Below, one piece after another: positions 1 through 8,969 of a stretch of DNA of 64,000 nt. The notes under the pieces were generated by a model. The model worked only from the letters and a program-made list of their open reading frames with translations, searched no databases and had not been told where the DNA came from. The position numbers and the translations under genes are program-made. The stretch covers positions 248,001 to 312,000 of the forward strand of contig JAWKKV010000004.1 of NCBI GenBank assembly GCA_041393015.1, in the 5' to 3' direction. How positions within the stretch are numbered: position 1 is the first letter of the stretch; each line of letters starts with the position of its first letter. The DNA is from JAGQYH01 sp041393015 (GTDB lineage: Bacteria > Bacteroidota > Bacteroidia > Chitinophagales > JADIYW01).

Positions 1-1041
1 ATTCAGGGTGCAGGAAAGGATCAAACTACATTAGATTTTTCTAGTCAAACTTCTGGAGGAGAAGGTATAAGTATTAGAAATACCACTAATATTATTCTTC
101 GTGGATTTACAGCAAAGGATTCAAAAGGTGATTTGGTTAAACTAAATCAATGTACCAATGTAGTTTTAAATAATGTGAATGCAGTTTGGACAGCAGTAGC
201 AGATTCTAATTCAGGAGGATATGCATTATACCCAGTATTATGTACTAACGTATTAATTGATTCATGCCATGCTCAAGGAGCTTCAGATGCAGGAATTTAT
301 GTGGGACAATCAACGAATGCTGTGGTTCGTAACTCAACTGCTTCGGGAAATGTAGCAGGTTTGGAAATTGAAAATACTACAAGTGCAGACGTATATGATA
401 ATGAGTTGTTTGGAAACACCGCAGGACTATTAATATTTGATTTAAAAGGACTGTCAAAAAGAGGCAAGGATGTTCAAGCTTTTAATAATTACATTCATGA
501 TAATAACTTAGGTAATTTTGCTCCTTCGGGTGGTGTTGTTGCATCTGTGCCTGCTGGAACAGGCGTTGTGCATTTAGCCATGTCTGATGTGGAATACTAT
601 GATAACGTAATTGAGAATAATAATTTAACTAGCATTGTAGTGGTAAGTGGATTTACTGGACAGCCGGAAATTACTCCAGCTGACATCAACGATAATTACA
701 ATCCATTTCCAAAAAACATTACTATACGAAACAATACTATGTCTAAGTCTGCAACAATTCCAGCAGCAACAGCTGGAAATCAATTAGGACAGGCGCTTAT
801 TGGAATTCATAATGCGTTATTATTTTTAGAAGCAGGAACTTATACAGAAATGCAACATATTGTGATTGATGGTATTAACTCTAATGCTCTTTCTGGCGGA
901 ACGGATGTTAATCCAGACAATTTATGTATTGATGAAACAGAAGCTCAGTTATTCTTAAATTCGGATATTGCGAATGCAGCCGCAGGACCTCCAACATGGC
1001 AATACTCTCTTGATCCAACACCATATGAAGTTTGCCAGTAA
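1..1041 (+). CDS. parallel beta-helix repeat protein (5' end outside window)
   Basis: The reading frame is open from base 1, so the N-terminus and any signal peptide lie outside the window; an internal ATG at 133 is not the real start. The 346 visible residues are Asn/Thr/Gly/Val-rich with repeating short strands and turns (for example NTTNIILRG, CTNVLIDSCHAQG, STNAVVRNSTASG), the pattern of a right-handed parallel beta-helix. Only 12 bases separate it from the diheme cytochrome that follows. This pairing matches the two-gene combination described in TIGRFAM as a beta-helix family (TIGR03805) and an HNE_0200/SO_2930 family (TIGR03806), both exported and of unknown function. The family assignment comes from motif pattern and gene order; substrate or binding partner is unknown. 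Confidence 0.8.
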   Translation: MQGAGKDQTTLDFSSQTSGGEGISIRNTTNIILRGFTAKDSKGDLVKLNQCTNVVLNNVNAVWTAVADSNSGGYALYPVLCTNVLIDSCHAQGASDAGIYVGQSTNAVVRNSTASGNVAGLEIENTTSADVYDNELFGNTAGLLIFDLKGLSKRGKDVQAFNNYIHDNNLGNFAPSGGVVASVPAGTGVVHLAMSDVEYYDNVIENNNLTSIVVVSGFTGQPEITPADINDNYNPFPKNITIRNNTMSKSATIPAATAGNQLGQALIGIHNALLFLEAGTYTEMQHIVIDGINSNALSGGTDVNPDNLCIDETEAQLFLNSDIANAAAGPPTWQYSLDPTPYEVCQ

Positions 1042-1053
1042 AATGAATAAACA

Positions 1054-2115
1054 ATGATATTAAAGAATATAAATAGATGTAAACGAGTAGGGCTTTTAAT
1101 CTTACTCGTTTCTTTTTTTGTTGCCTGTAGTGATGATGCGCCAATTGAAGAAATGCCACTAACTACATTTCAATTTAAAGAAACACTTTCTGAGTATGGT
1201 TTTTTTAGTGGAAATTTAAAGAATTTATCGCCAACTGATAATGTGCACAAATATGAGTTATCTACGCCATTATTTTCAGATTACACACTTAAAGATAGAT
1301 TTATCTATTTACCCGATAACAAGACCATTGGTTATAAAGCAGCGGGTATAGTCGATTTTCCTCTTGGAACGATTATCATTAAAAATTTCTCTTCATTAGA
1401 TGATAATGATAATCCCTTACGGATAGAAACTAGATTGCTGGTATTAGATCCATTTGATAGTGAGTGGAAAGTAATGGCATATTTATGGAACGCTCAGCAA
1501 ACGGAAGCAACGAAGCTTATCACTGGAAAAAATGTTTCTATAAAGGTGAAGAATGATTCTGGGGTAAGTTTAACGACTAATTACCGAGTGCCTAATACGA
1601 ATGACTGTAAAAGATGTCATGTAAAGAATGGTGTTTTAACGCCAATCGGTCCCAAGATTAGAGCCATGAATTTTAAACCACAAGGAGAAAATGAAACGCA
1701 ATTAGTTAAATGGAGTAATCAAGGCATATTAACAGGATTGCCAAGCAGTGGAGTTCCTGTGTTGCCTAATTGGTTAGACGATACCAATTTTACCTTAGAG
1801 GAAAGAGCGAGGGCTTATTTAGATGAAAATTGTGCCCATTGCCATACGCAAGGTGGAGATGCTTTCAATACCGGATTGTTTTTAGAATATGAGCAAACGG
1901 ATACCACGAAATTGGGTTACTTTAAAACACCTGTTTCTGCAGGACCAGGCGCAGGAAATTTAAATTATGATATTGTACCGGGCAATGCAGACGAATCAAT
2001 TGTCTTGTTCAGAATGAATAGTACTGAAACGGGTATCGCCATGCCTGAGTTGGCAAGGTCTCTAATCCATGAAGAAGGGGTAGCTCTTATTCGTGAATGG
2101 ATCAACAGTTTATAA
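1054..2115 (+). CDS. SO_2930-type diheme c-type cytochrome lipoprotein
   Basis: The 353-residue protein starts with a lipoprotein signal (hydrophobic LLILLVSFFVA followed by Cys25), so it should be anchored in the envelope. Two CxxCH haem-attachment motifs are visible: C185-KR-C188-H189 and C260-AH-C263-H264. The preceding 180 residues look like a beta-rich domain without a recognisable catalytic motif. It follows the beta-helix gene after 12 bases and a strong terminator ends the unit, so the two form a transcription unit, as in the known SO_2930/beta-helix pair. A periplasmic electron-transfer role follows from the haems; the actual donor, acceptor and substrate are unknown. Confidence 0.85.
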   Translation: MILKNINRCKRVGLLILLVSFFVACSDDAPIEEMPLTTFQFKETLSEYGFFSGNLKNLSPTDNVHKYELSTPLFSDYTLKDRFIYLPDNKTIGYKAAGIVDFPLGTIIIKNFSSLDDNDNPLRIETRLLVLDPFDSEWKVMAYLWNAQQTEATKLITGKNVSIKVKNDSGVSLTTNYRVPNTNDCKRCHVKNGVLTPIGPKIRAMNFKPQGENETQLVKWSNQGILTGLPSSGVPVLPNWLDDTNFTLEERARAYLDENCAHCHTQGGDAFNTGLFLEYEQTDTTKLGYFKTPVSAGPGAGNLNYDIVPGNADESIVLFRMNSTETGIAMPELARSLIHEEGVALIREWINSL

Positions 2116-2138
2116 AGGTATAGCAATATAATTTATTG

Positions 2139-2170
2139 AAAAGCGGCTGATATATATTAGCCGCTTTTTT
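2139..2170 (+). terminator. rho-independent terminator after the cytochrome gene
   Basis: A 10-bp perfect stem (AAAAGCGGCT at 2139-2148 with AGCCGCTTTT at 2159-2168) encloses an AT-rich 10-nt loop and runs into a T6 tract at 2165-2170. It lies 24 bases after the cytochrome stop and separates that unit from the TonB-dependent receptor. Confidence 0.9.
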
Positions 2171-2204
2171 ATTGTAGCTCATGAGTAATTAAACTTTTAA
2201 CATT

Positions 2205-2212
2205 TAACTTTG
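2205..2212 (+). promoter_or_regulatory. Bacteroidota -7 promoter element (TAACTTTG)
   Basis: TAACTTTG matches the Bacteroidota sigma-ABfrA-type -7 consensus TAnnTTTG exactly. It ends 23 bases before the ATG of the TonB-dependent receptor and lies after the terminator at 2139-2170, consistent with an independent promoter and a short leader. No convincing -33 TTG box is seen at the usual distance. Confidence 0.6.
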
Positions 2213-2235
2213 TTACAAGCTCACAGTTATATAGC

Positions 2236-4626
2236 ATGATGAAATATTTGTTTTCTCTTTTATTAGTATTATTTATTACTAAAGTTTCATTCTCACAAAA
2301 TGGAATTATTCAAGGAAGAGTATTTGATGAAATTACAAATGAGGGTTTGCCTTTCGCTAACGTTACCATACAAGGTACTACAACCGGAAGTGCTACAGAT
2401 GTTGATGGTTTCTACACAATTGAAGGATTGACACCGGGTTTGTACAATCTGGAAGCTAGCTATATCGGTTATCAAGTTAGTTTTGCTCCAGAAATATCAG
2501 TGACCAATAACTCGCCAACTAGAGTGAATTTTGCTTTAAAAGAAAGCTCACTTCAAATTGAAGAAGTTCAGGTAAAGGCATCTCCATTTCAAAGAACAGA
2601 AGTGGCACCCATTTCATTAAACTCAATTGGCGTAAATGAAATTCAACGATCGCCGGGCGGTAATAGGGATATCTCGAAAGTGATTCAAACCTTGCCGGGA
2701 GTAGCTTCCGGTGTTTCTTTTAGAAATGATTTAATTGTTAGAGGTGGTGCACCCAACGAAAATAGATTTTATTTAGACGATATAGAAGTACCTAATATCA
2801 ATCATTTTGTCACGCAAGGCGCCTCCGGTGGATCCAATGGTTTAATCAATGTAGATTTTATCAATAATGTAGATTTCTATTCCGGTGGTTTTCCTGCGAA
2901 TAGAGGCAATGCTTTAAGTTCTTTGATTGAATTTAGACAGAAAGAAGGTCGTTCCGATAGAATTGGTTTAACCGGAACGATTGGTGCCAGCGATTTTGGG
3001 GTCACCTTAGAAGGGCCAATGTCTAAATCAAAAAAATCTACTTTTTTATTATCCTCAAGAGTCTCTTATTTGCAGTGGTTGTTTAAAGCTTTGGAATTGC
3101 CTTTCTTGCCAACCTATGTGGATTATCAATACAAGAGTTTTCACAAATTCAATAATAAACACGATTTAACTTTCATCGGTTTAGGTGCCTATGATCACTT
3201 CACGTTAAATACTGCCACCAATGAAACCGATGAGCAACGATTCTTTTTAGGCGTTTTACCTTATCAAGATCAATGGAATTATACTTTTGGTGCTCGATAT
3301 AGATTTTATAAGGATGATGGATACTTCACTTTCGTGGTGAGCAGAAATCAATTGGGTAATAAGATTTTTAAATATCAAGATAACGATAATGGAAATCCAG
3401 ATAAATTAATCTTCGATTATGTGTCACGCGAATCAGAAAATAAATTAAGAGCGGAGCATACTGTTAGAAAAAATGGGTTTAAAATTAACTACGGTCTTAG
3501 TTATGAATATGCCCAATATTTTAACGAAACGACTCAAAGAGAAGTGGTGGATACCAGTTTACAACTCACTCAATACAATTCAAAAATAGGGTTTAATAAA
3601 TATGGACTTTTCGCACAAGTCAGCAGAAAATTTGCCAAAGATAAGTTAGGCTTGTCGCTAGGCTTGCGATTTGATGGTAATGATTACAATAGTGAAACCA
3701 AGAATCTGTTTGCGCAAGTTTCTCCAAGATTTTCTATTTCTTATGCTCTAACACCGGCATTAACCATAAATGCGAATACTGGAATTTATTACCAGTTGCC
3801 GCCATACACCGTTTTAGGTTATAAAGAAGACGGCCAATTTATCAATAGAACGAATGGAGTAGAATATATCCGAAATATACAAGCAGTAGGAGGTTTGGCC
3901 TACATCACTTCCTTTAATGCTAAATTCTCAGTTGAAGGTTTTTATAAATGGTATGATAACTATCCGTTATTGGTACAAGATGGCATTTCATTAGCTAACT
4001 TAGGTGGTGATTTTGGTGTTATTGGTGCGGAAGAAGCTATTTCCACTTCACAAGGAAAAACTTATGGTGTAGAATTTTTGTTCCAACAGAAATTATACAA
4101 AGGTTTTTATTCCATTGTTACCTATACTTTTTATAGAAGTTTGTTTACAAATGCTGATGGAAACTATACTTCCTCTGGTTGGGACAATAGGCACATCGTT
4201 ACCTTAGTGGGAGGAAAGAAATTTAAAAAGAATTGGGAAATTGGCGCGAGATGGACATTTTATGGTGGCGCACCATATACGCCTTTTGATATTGACTATT
4301 CAGTACAAATTCCGGTTTGGACGGTCAATAATGAGGGAATACTAGATTATAATCAGATCAATAGCGAGCGATTAAAGCCGGTACATCGCTTAGATGTTAG
4401 AGTAGATAAAAAATGGTTTTTCAATAAATGGAATTTAAATCTCTATTTAGATATCACGAATATCTATAACAATCAAGCCAGAGGCAATGATCAATTGACA
4501 GTGGAAAGAGATGAAGTAGGACAACCCATTGTTGATCCTGATAATCCTAATCAATATATTCCAAAATTAATTGAGAATACGAATGGTAATTTAATTCCTA
4601 CCATTGGAGTGGTGTTAGCATACTAG
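2236..4626 (+). CDS. TonB-dependent receptor with carboxypeptidase-regulatory-like N-terminal domain
   Basis: The 796-residue outer-membrane protein begins with a signal peptide (hydrophobic core YLFSLLLVLFI, cleavage near FSQ at about 21). Residues about 23-110 form a CarboxypepD_reg-like beta-sandwich (IIQGRVFDEITNEGLPFANV, VDGFYTIEGL). Residues about 115-235 resemble a TonB plug (RDISKVIQTLPGV, DLIVRGGAPNENRFYLDDIEVP), and the rest is a beta-barrel rich in alternating aromatic and polar strands that ends in a hydrophobic terminal strand (GVVLAY). This is the TonB/ExbBD-powered importer class; it is not obviously a SusC, because it is short and no SusD follows. It has its own promoter, and the gene downstream starts 500 bases later. 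The substrate cannot be told from the sequence. Confidence 0.9.
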   Translation: MMKYLFSLLLVLFITKVSFSQNGIIQGRVFDEITNEGLPFANVTIQGTTTGSATDVDGFYTIEGLTPGLYNLEASYIGYQVSFAPEISVTNNSPTRVNFALKESSLQIEEVQVKASPFQRTEVAPISLNSIGVNEIQRSPGGNRDISKVIQTLPGVASGVSFRNDLIVRGGAPNENRFYLDDIEVPNINHFVTQGASGGSNGLINVDFINNVDFYSGGFPANRGNALSSLIEFRQKEGRSDRIGLTGTIGASDFGVTLEGPMSKSKKSTFLLSSRVSYLQWLFKALELPFLPTYVDYQYKSFHKFNNKHDLTFIGLGAYDHFTLNTATNETDEQRFFLGVLPYQDQWNYTFGARYRFYKDDGYFTFVVSRNQLGNKIFKYQDNDNGNPDKLIFDYVSRESENKLRAEHTVRKNGFKINYGLSYEYAQYFNETTQREVVDTSLQLTQYNSKIGFNKYGLFAQVSRKFAKDKLGLSLGLRFDGNDYNSETKNLFAQVSPRFSISYALTPALTINANTGIYYQLPPYTVLGYKEDGQFINRTNGVEYIRNIQAVGGLAYITSFNAKFSVEGFYKWYDNYPLLVQDGISLANLGGDFGVIGAEEAISTSQGKTYGVEFLFQQKLYKGFYSIVTYTFYRSLFTNADGNYTSSGWDNRHIVTLVGGKKFKKNWEIGARWTFYGGAPYTPFDIDYSVQIPVWTVNNEGILDYNQINSERLKPVHRLDVRVDKKWFFNKWNLNLYLDITNIYNNQARGNDQLTVERDEVGQPIVDPDNPNQYIPKLIENTNGNLIPTIGVVLAY

Positions 4627-5053
4627 CGGCAATAAACATCATCCTTTGCTCGCATCTTGCGAGTGAACAAACTCTTTTGCCTCAGCATTCCGCCTTCGCT
4701 GTTGTTCGCCATTATTGTTGTTGTCGATCCGCCATTGTTGGTATTATCACCAGCAATATCCAAAGGTTAAATGCACTTTGTTGCAGTATGAGCGACTTTA
4801 TCATCTAAACCTATTCATTATCTACATTTTTAGTGTAATACCACGTCAAGTATTACCTGTTTTTGGTTTTTAATCAATATTAGACTCATTTTTACTTTAC
4901 TCGTCCACCCGTCAATTTTAACAATTTCCATTTTCCACAAATTTTCGCCATGTTAATAACGAAAATGTTATTGATAATCAATTGTTTACAATTCTTCTTC
5001 ACATAAAATATGGGCTAACCAACAATAATTACCCACCTATTAACATTTAAGAG
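4627..5053. repeat. intergenic region with palindromic repeat fragments
   Basis: There is no gene in this 430-base stretch. Its left third carries a small hairpin (CTCGC at 4649-4653 with GCGAG at 4659-4663, followed by TGA) resembling the second hairpin of the element inside the E1 gene at 27839-27861. It also carries one copy of the dispersed TTGGTrTTATCACCA hairpin at 4736-4756. The remainder is AT-rich without a recognisable motif until the MraZ-type boxes at 5054. Confidence 0.55.
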
Positions 5054-5093
5054 GTGTCATAAAGTGGGATTGAGTGTCAAAATGTGGGATTTA
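5054..5093 (+). promoter_or_regulatory. MraZ-type operator: four direct repeats at 10-bp spacing
   Basis: GTGTCA (5054), GTGGGA (5064), GTGTCA (5074) and GTGGGA (5084) repeat every 10 bp, each followed by four AT-rich bases. MraZ of E. coli and mollicutes binds TGGG-containing direct repeats with the same 10-bp spacing upstream of mraZ. The array ends 41 bases before the mraZ ATG. The site is therefore inferred to be the autoregulatory operator of the dcw operon; the alternation of GTGTC and GTGGG is peculiar to this copy. Confidence 0.7.
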
Positions 5094-5130
5094 TTTTCTA
5101 ATTTTATGCCTGTTAATGCACCAATAGGTC

Positions 5131-5610
5131 ATGAGTCATTTTTTAGGAGAACATAAAGTCAAAGTGGATAGCAAAGGAAGAATCAAACTTCCTTCATCCT
5201 TAAAGCAGCAGATGAACCCTGAGGCCCAGGGAAAGTTTGTCGTCAACAGAGGCTTTGAAGGTTGCCTAGAATTGTACCCATTAGATGTATGGATCAAATA
5301 CAGAAATGCACTTCAAAAGAAAGTCAACAAGTTTAATCCTAAGCATAGATTATTCATCAGAAGGTTTATCAGTGGAGCAACAGAATTGGTTTTAGATGCA
5401 GCAGATAGATTAAACTTCCCTAATCATTTATTGAAAGAGATTGAGATAAGTGACGAGGCTTACTTAACACCGGGTCAGGATACTATTGAATTGTGGAGTG
5501 TTAAGAAGTACGAAGAGAATGTGTTGGGAATGGATGCAGATACCTATGAAGACTTGGCCAATGATGTGCTAGGAGATATCAATTTGTGGGACGATAATCA
5601 GCAAGGATAA
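5131..5610 (+). CDS. mraZ: MraZ, transcriptional regulator of the dcw operon
   Basis: The 159-residue protein has the two SpoVT/AbrB-like halves of MraZ: FLGEHKVKVDSKGRIKLPSS near residues 4-23, and the second half from about residue 75 (FISGATELVLDAADRLNFP), each with the characteristic D-x-K/A-x-R-x-x-(L/F)P turn. MraZ is an oligomeric DNA-binding protein that represses the dcw operon from TGGG-type repeats, and four such repeats lie directly upstream. Its stop codon overlaps the ATG of rsmH by one base. The first gene of the 15.5-kb cell-wall/division operon. Confidence 0.95.
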   Translation: MSHFLGEHKVKVDSKGRIKLPSSLKQQMNPEAQGKFVVNRGFEGCLELYPLDVWIKYRNALQKKVNKFNPKHRLFIRRFISGATELVLDAADRLNFPNHLLKEIEISDEAYLTPGQDTIELWSVKKYEENVLGMDADTYEDLANDVLGDINLWDDNQQG

Positions 5611-6506
5611 TGGAATACCATATACCTGTAATGCTGAGAGAGTGTATCGAAGGATTGCAAATTGTGGAAGACGGGGTTTATGTGGATGCAACATTTGGAG
5701 GTGGAGGTCACAGCAAAGAAATTTTAAAGCATTTAGGAGAGAAGGGAAAGTTGTTTGGGCTCGATAGAGATGATGATGCTTTCGAAAATACAATAGACGA
5801 TAAAAGATTTAAACTCATTAAAACGAATTACAAAAATATTAAGCGATTTCTGCGACTGGAAGGCATCACGAAAGTGGATGGTATTCTAGCTGATTTGGGA
5901 GTGTCTTCTCATCAGTTGGATATTCCTGAGCGTGGTTTTTCATTTCGTTATGATGAGCGCTTAGATATGCGAATGAATCAGCAGCAACCCACATCTGCAT
6001 ATGATGTCGTCAATCATTATGGGGTAAAGAAATTGCAATTTGTTTTTGGTGAGTATGGGGAAGTTCGAAACGCTAGAACATTAGCACAGCAAATAGTTGA
6101 GGCTAGAAAGGAAGGTGAAATTGAAACAACAGGTCAATTTTTGGCAGCTATTAAAAGTTGTGTAAGGGGTCAAGAGAATAAATACCTAGCAAAGGTATTT
6201 CAAGCGATAAGAATTGAAGTGAACGAAGAGCTGGAGGCATTGAAAGAATTTATTGAGCAGTCTGCAGATACATTAAAAACAGGTGGTCGATTTGTGGTGA
6301 TGTCATACCATTCTTTAGAAGATAGATTGGTGAAAAACTTTTTCAGAAAGGGAGTTTTTGAAGGCGAACCGGAAAAAGACTTGTATGGAAACTACAGTCA
6401 CTCACTTCAAATAATAAATAAAAAGCCAATTGAGGCAAGTAAGGAAGAATTAAAAGAAAATCCACGATCAAGAAGTGCGAAACTAAGAATTGCTGAGAAA
6501 TTATAA
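5610..6506 (+). CDS. rsmH: RsmH (MraW), 16S rRNA m4C1402 methyltransferase
   Basis: The 298-residue SAM-dependent methyltransferase matches family length (about 300). Visible motifs are HIPVMLRECIEGL at the N-terminus, the SAM-binding DATFGGGGHSKEIL at about 27-40, ILADLGVSSHQLD at about 93-105, and the C-terminal SYHSLEDRLVKNFF. It N4-methylates C1402 in the decoding centre. ATG overlaps the mraZ TAA by one base and its own stop overlaps ftsL by one base, so translation is probably coupled. Confidence 0.96.
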   Translation: MEYHIPVMLRECIEGLQIVEDGVYVDATFGGGGHSKEILKHLGEKGKLFGLDRDDDAFENTIDDKRFKLIKTNYKNIKRFLRLEGITKVDGILADLGVSSHQLDIPERGFSFRYDERLDMRMNQQQPTSAYDVVNHYGVKKLQFVFGEYGEVRNARTLAQQIVEARKEGEIETTGQFLAAIKSCVRGQENKYLAKVFQAIRIEVNEELEALKEFIEQSADTLKTGGRFVVMSYHSLEDRLVKNFFRKGVFEGEPEKDLYGNYSHSLQIINKKPIEASKEELKENPRSRSAKLRIAEKL

Positions 6507-6877
6507 TGGAGGAAGAAAAAGAAAATATCATTGAAACATTGCCTACTAAAAAGTGGATAGAGCAAATCTTAGATGTTTTGGGTATTTCCGAATGGGTGAA
6601 TTACTCCAAGGTTGTCCAAAATGGTTTGTTCATTTTTTTCTTGGTCATCATCGGTCTTTTCTACGTAGCCAATACACACTATGCAGAAAGCACAGTGAGA
6701 AAGATCAATAAAAAGGAGCAAGAGTTAAAAGAGTTGAGATGGGAATATATGACCTTGAAATCCAACTTAATGTACGAAAGAAAACAATCTGAGTTAGCAG
6801 GTAAATTGAATGAATCGGGCATTGTAGAGTTAAATAAACCGCCACATAAAATAGTAGTAGAGAAGCGTGAATATTAA
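6506..6877 (+). CDS. ftsL: FtsL-like divisome protein
   Basis: The 123-residue bitopic protein has one membrane segment at about 44-61 (LFIFFLVIIGLFYVANTH). A predicted coiled coil follows (VRKINKKEQELKELRWEYMT), the architecture of FtsL, which pairs with FtsB in the periplasm and activates FtsWI. Sequence identity within this family is low, so position between rsmH and ftsI carries much of the call. It overlaps rsmH by one base and ftsI by 11 bases. Confidence 0.85.
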   Translation: MEEEKENIIETLPTKKWIEQILDVLGISEWVNYSKVVQNGLFIFFLVIIGLFYVANTHYAESTVRKINKKEQELKELRWEYMTLKSNLMYERKQSELAGKLNESGIVELNKPPHKIVVEKREY

Positions 6878-8969
6878 GAAGATCATATTATACAGGGTGT
6901 ACGGCATCTTTTTCCTTATGGGCGTAATGGGCTTCTTAATTATTGGAAAAGGATACAAGATACAAACAGAGAATAATGGCTATTGGGCAGCAATTGCTGA
7001 TAGTTTAAGCACTGATCTAGTATCTATTTCTGCAGAGCGTGGCAATATTTACTCGGCTGATGGAGGTTTGTTGGCTACTTCTTTGCCTTATTTTGAGTTA
7101 CGGTTGGATTTAGCTTCTCCGGCCATGACTAAAGAGATTTTCGATGAAAATGTTGATGCATTGGCTAGAAAAATGGCTGAAAATTTTGGTGAAAAATCTC
7201 AAATCGAATATAAAAGGTCTTTGATTAGAGCGAGAGAGCAGGGCAATAGATATTATTTGGTAAAAAGAAGGGTTGATTATACTGAGCTAAGTGATATTAA
7301 GACTTGGCCACTTTTTAATAAAGGGAAATATAAAGGTGGTTTAATTGTCATCACGAAGCAAACAAGAAAGTTGCCTTATGGACACTTAGCGAGCAGAACA
7401 ATCGGTTACGAAAGAGAGAATGCGCCATCTATCGGTTTAGAAGCTGAATATAATGAGTATTTATCCGGTAAAGAGGGTAGAAGATTAATGCAGAGAATTG
7501 CCGGAGGAACTTGGGTGCCATTAACGGATGAGAATGCCGTGGATCCTCAAAATGGCAAAGATGTTTATACCACCATCGATATCAATCTTCAAGATGTAGC
7601 TGAAACGGCATTGCTGAAAGCCTTAACGGATAATAATGCTAAGCATGGTTGTGTGGTAGTGATGGAGGTAAAAACAGGCGCTATAAAAGCAATTGCCAAC
7701 TTGGGTTTAAGAGGCAATGGGTCTTATGGTGAGATTTACAATTATGCCATTGGGAAAAGAACAGAGCCAGGCTCAACCTTTAAAGCAGCAGCAATGTTGG
7801 CGATGCTAGAGGATGGCTTGGTAAGTCCTGATGATACTGTAAATGTAAATCATGGACGTGCAGTTTTCTACAATAGAGAAATGTTTGATGCGGGCGGTTG
7901 GACAAAATATGAAGAGTTACCGGCTTGGAAAGTGTTTGCTACTTCCTCAAATGTAGGAATGGCAAAATTAGCTAATGAGGCTTATCGACACAATCAGATG
8001 AAATTTTACAACAAGTTGAAGCAGTATAATTTAACTGAAAAAACAGGTGTTCCAATTGAAGGAGAAGCAGAACCATTTATCAAAAATCCAGAAAAAGATG
8101 AATGGAGTAGGTTGTCTGTTCCTTGGATGGCAACGGGTTATGAAATTGAATTAACGCCTTTACAAACACTTTGTTTTTACAATTCAATCGCTAATGGCGG
8201 AAAAATGGTTAAGCCGCATTTAGTCGACAAAGTGGTTGATCATGGTAAAGATGTAAAAGTCTTCAAAACAGATGTAATTGAGAAAAAAATAAGCACTGAT
8301 AAAGCTATTGAACAGCTAACAGACATGATGATTAAAGTGGTAGAGGAAGGAACTGCTAAAAATATAAAGTCTGATTACTATTTAATTGCCGGAAAAACAG
8401 GAACAGCTAAAATTCAAAGTGCGGAACATGGCTATATGAATAGATATCGTGCATCTTTTGCAGGCTTCTTTCCAGCCGATGCGCCTAAATATTCTTGTGT
8501 TGTCTTTATTGAAGAGCCTCGTGCTGGCTTATCTCATGGTGGTTCAGTAGCGGCTCCGGTATTTAAAGAAATCGCAGACAAGGTAATGTCGGTTGATATG
8601 GATATGCAGCAACCATTTAACAATGGCGAAAAGCAAAAGGAGTATTTGGCTGACAATAGTTTCACAACTTCTATTAAATCTTATAAGCAATTAGCAAAAC
8701 AGTTTGGGTTAGAGGTGCAACAGTTTGATGATGCCATTTACTTGAATACAGATATTTCTGAAGAAGGAAAGGTGGTGTGTACACCATTAATTATAGAAGA
8801 GAATATTGTGCCAAATGTAAAAGGCATGAGCTTGGATGAAGCGCTATTTGTATTGGAAAATGCAGGCTTAAAAGTAAGCTTTAGTGGAAGAGGAAAAGTG
8901 GTTAGTCAGTCCATCAACAAAGGAGAAAAAATAATTAAAAATTCAACCATTCAAATACAATTAGGATAG
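6867..8969 (+). CDS. ftsI: FtsI/PBP3, septal peptidoglycan transpeptidase with C-terminal PASTA domain
   Basis: The 700-residue class B penicillin-binding protein starts at GTG, 11 bases inside ftsL. An N-terminal membrane anchor (IILYRVYGIFFLMGVMGFLI) is followed by the dimerisation domain and the transpeptidase domain. That domain has the three active-site motifs S303-TF-K306, S360-S-N362 and K510-T-G-T513. Residues about 650-700 form one PASTA domain (VPNVKGMSLDEALFVLENAG). It cross-links septal peptidoglycan together with FtsW, encoded 4 kb downstream. One base overlaps murE. Confidence 0.95.
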   Translation: MNIKKIILYRVYGIFFLMGVMGFLIIGKGYKIQTENNGYWAAIADSLSTDLVSISAERGNIYSADGGLLATSLPYFELRLDLASPAMTKEIFDENVDALARKMAENFGEKSQIEYKRSLIRAREQGNRYYLVKRRVDYTELSDIKTWPLFNKGKYKGGLIVITKQTRKLPYGHLASRTIGYERENAPSIGLEAEYNEYLSGKEGRRLMQRIAGGTWVPLTDENAVDPQNGKDVYTTIDINLQDVAETALLKALTDNNAKHGCVVVMEVKTGAIKAIANLGLRGNGSYGEIYNYAIGKRTEPGSTFKAAAMLAMLEDGLVSPDDTVNVNHGRAVFYNREMFDAGGWTKYEELPAWKVFATSSNVGMAKLANEAYRHNQMKFYNKLKQYNLTEKTGVPIEGEAEPFIKNPEKDEWSRLSVPWMATGYEIELTPLQTLCFYNSIANGGKMVKPHLVDKVVDHGKDVKVFKTDVIEKKISTDKAIEQLTDMMIKVVEEGTAKNIKSDYYLIAGKTGTAKIQSAEHGYMNRYRASFAGFFPADAPKYSCVVFIEEPRAGLSHGGSVAAPVFKEIADKVMSVDMDMQQPFNNGEKQKEYLADNSFTTSIKSYKQLAKQFGLEVQQFDDAIYLNTDISEEGKVVCTPLIIEENIVPNVKGMSLDEALFVLENAGLKVSFSGRGKVVSQSINKGEKIIKNSTIQIQLG

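Noticed and set aside
2236..4626. SusC/SusD-type polysaccharide utilisation locus
   Set aside because: The receptor is short for a SusC and no SusD-like lipoprotein or glycoside hydrolase is adjacent.
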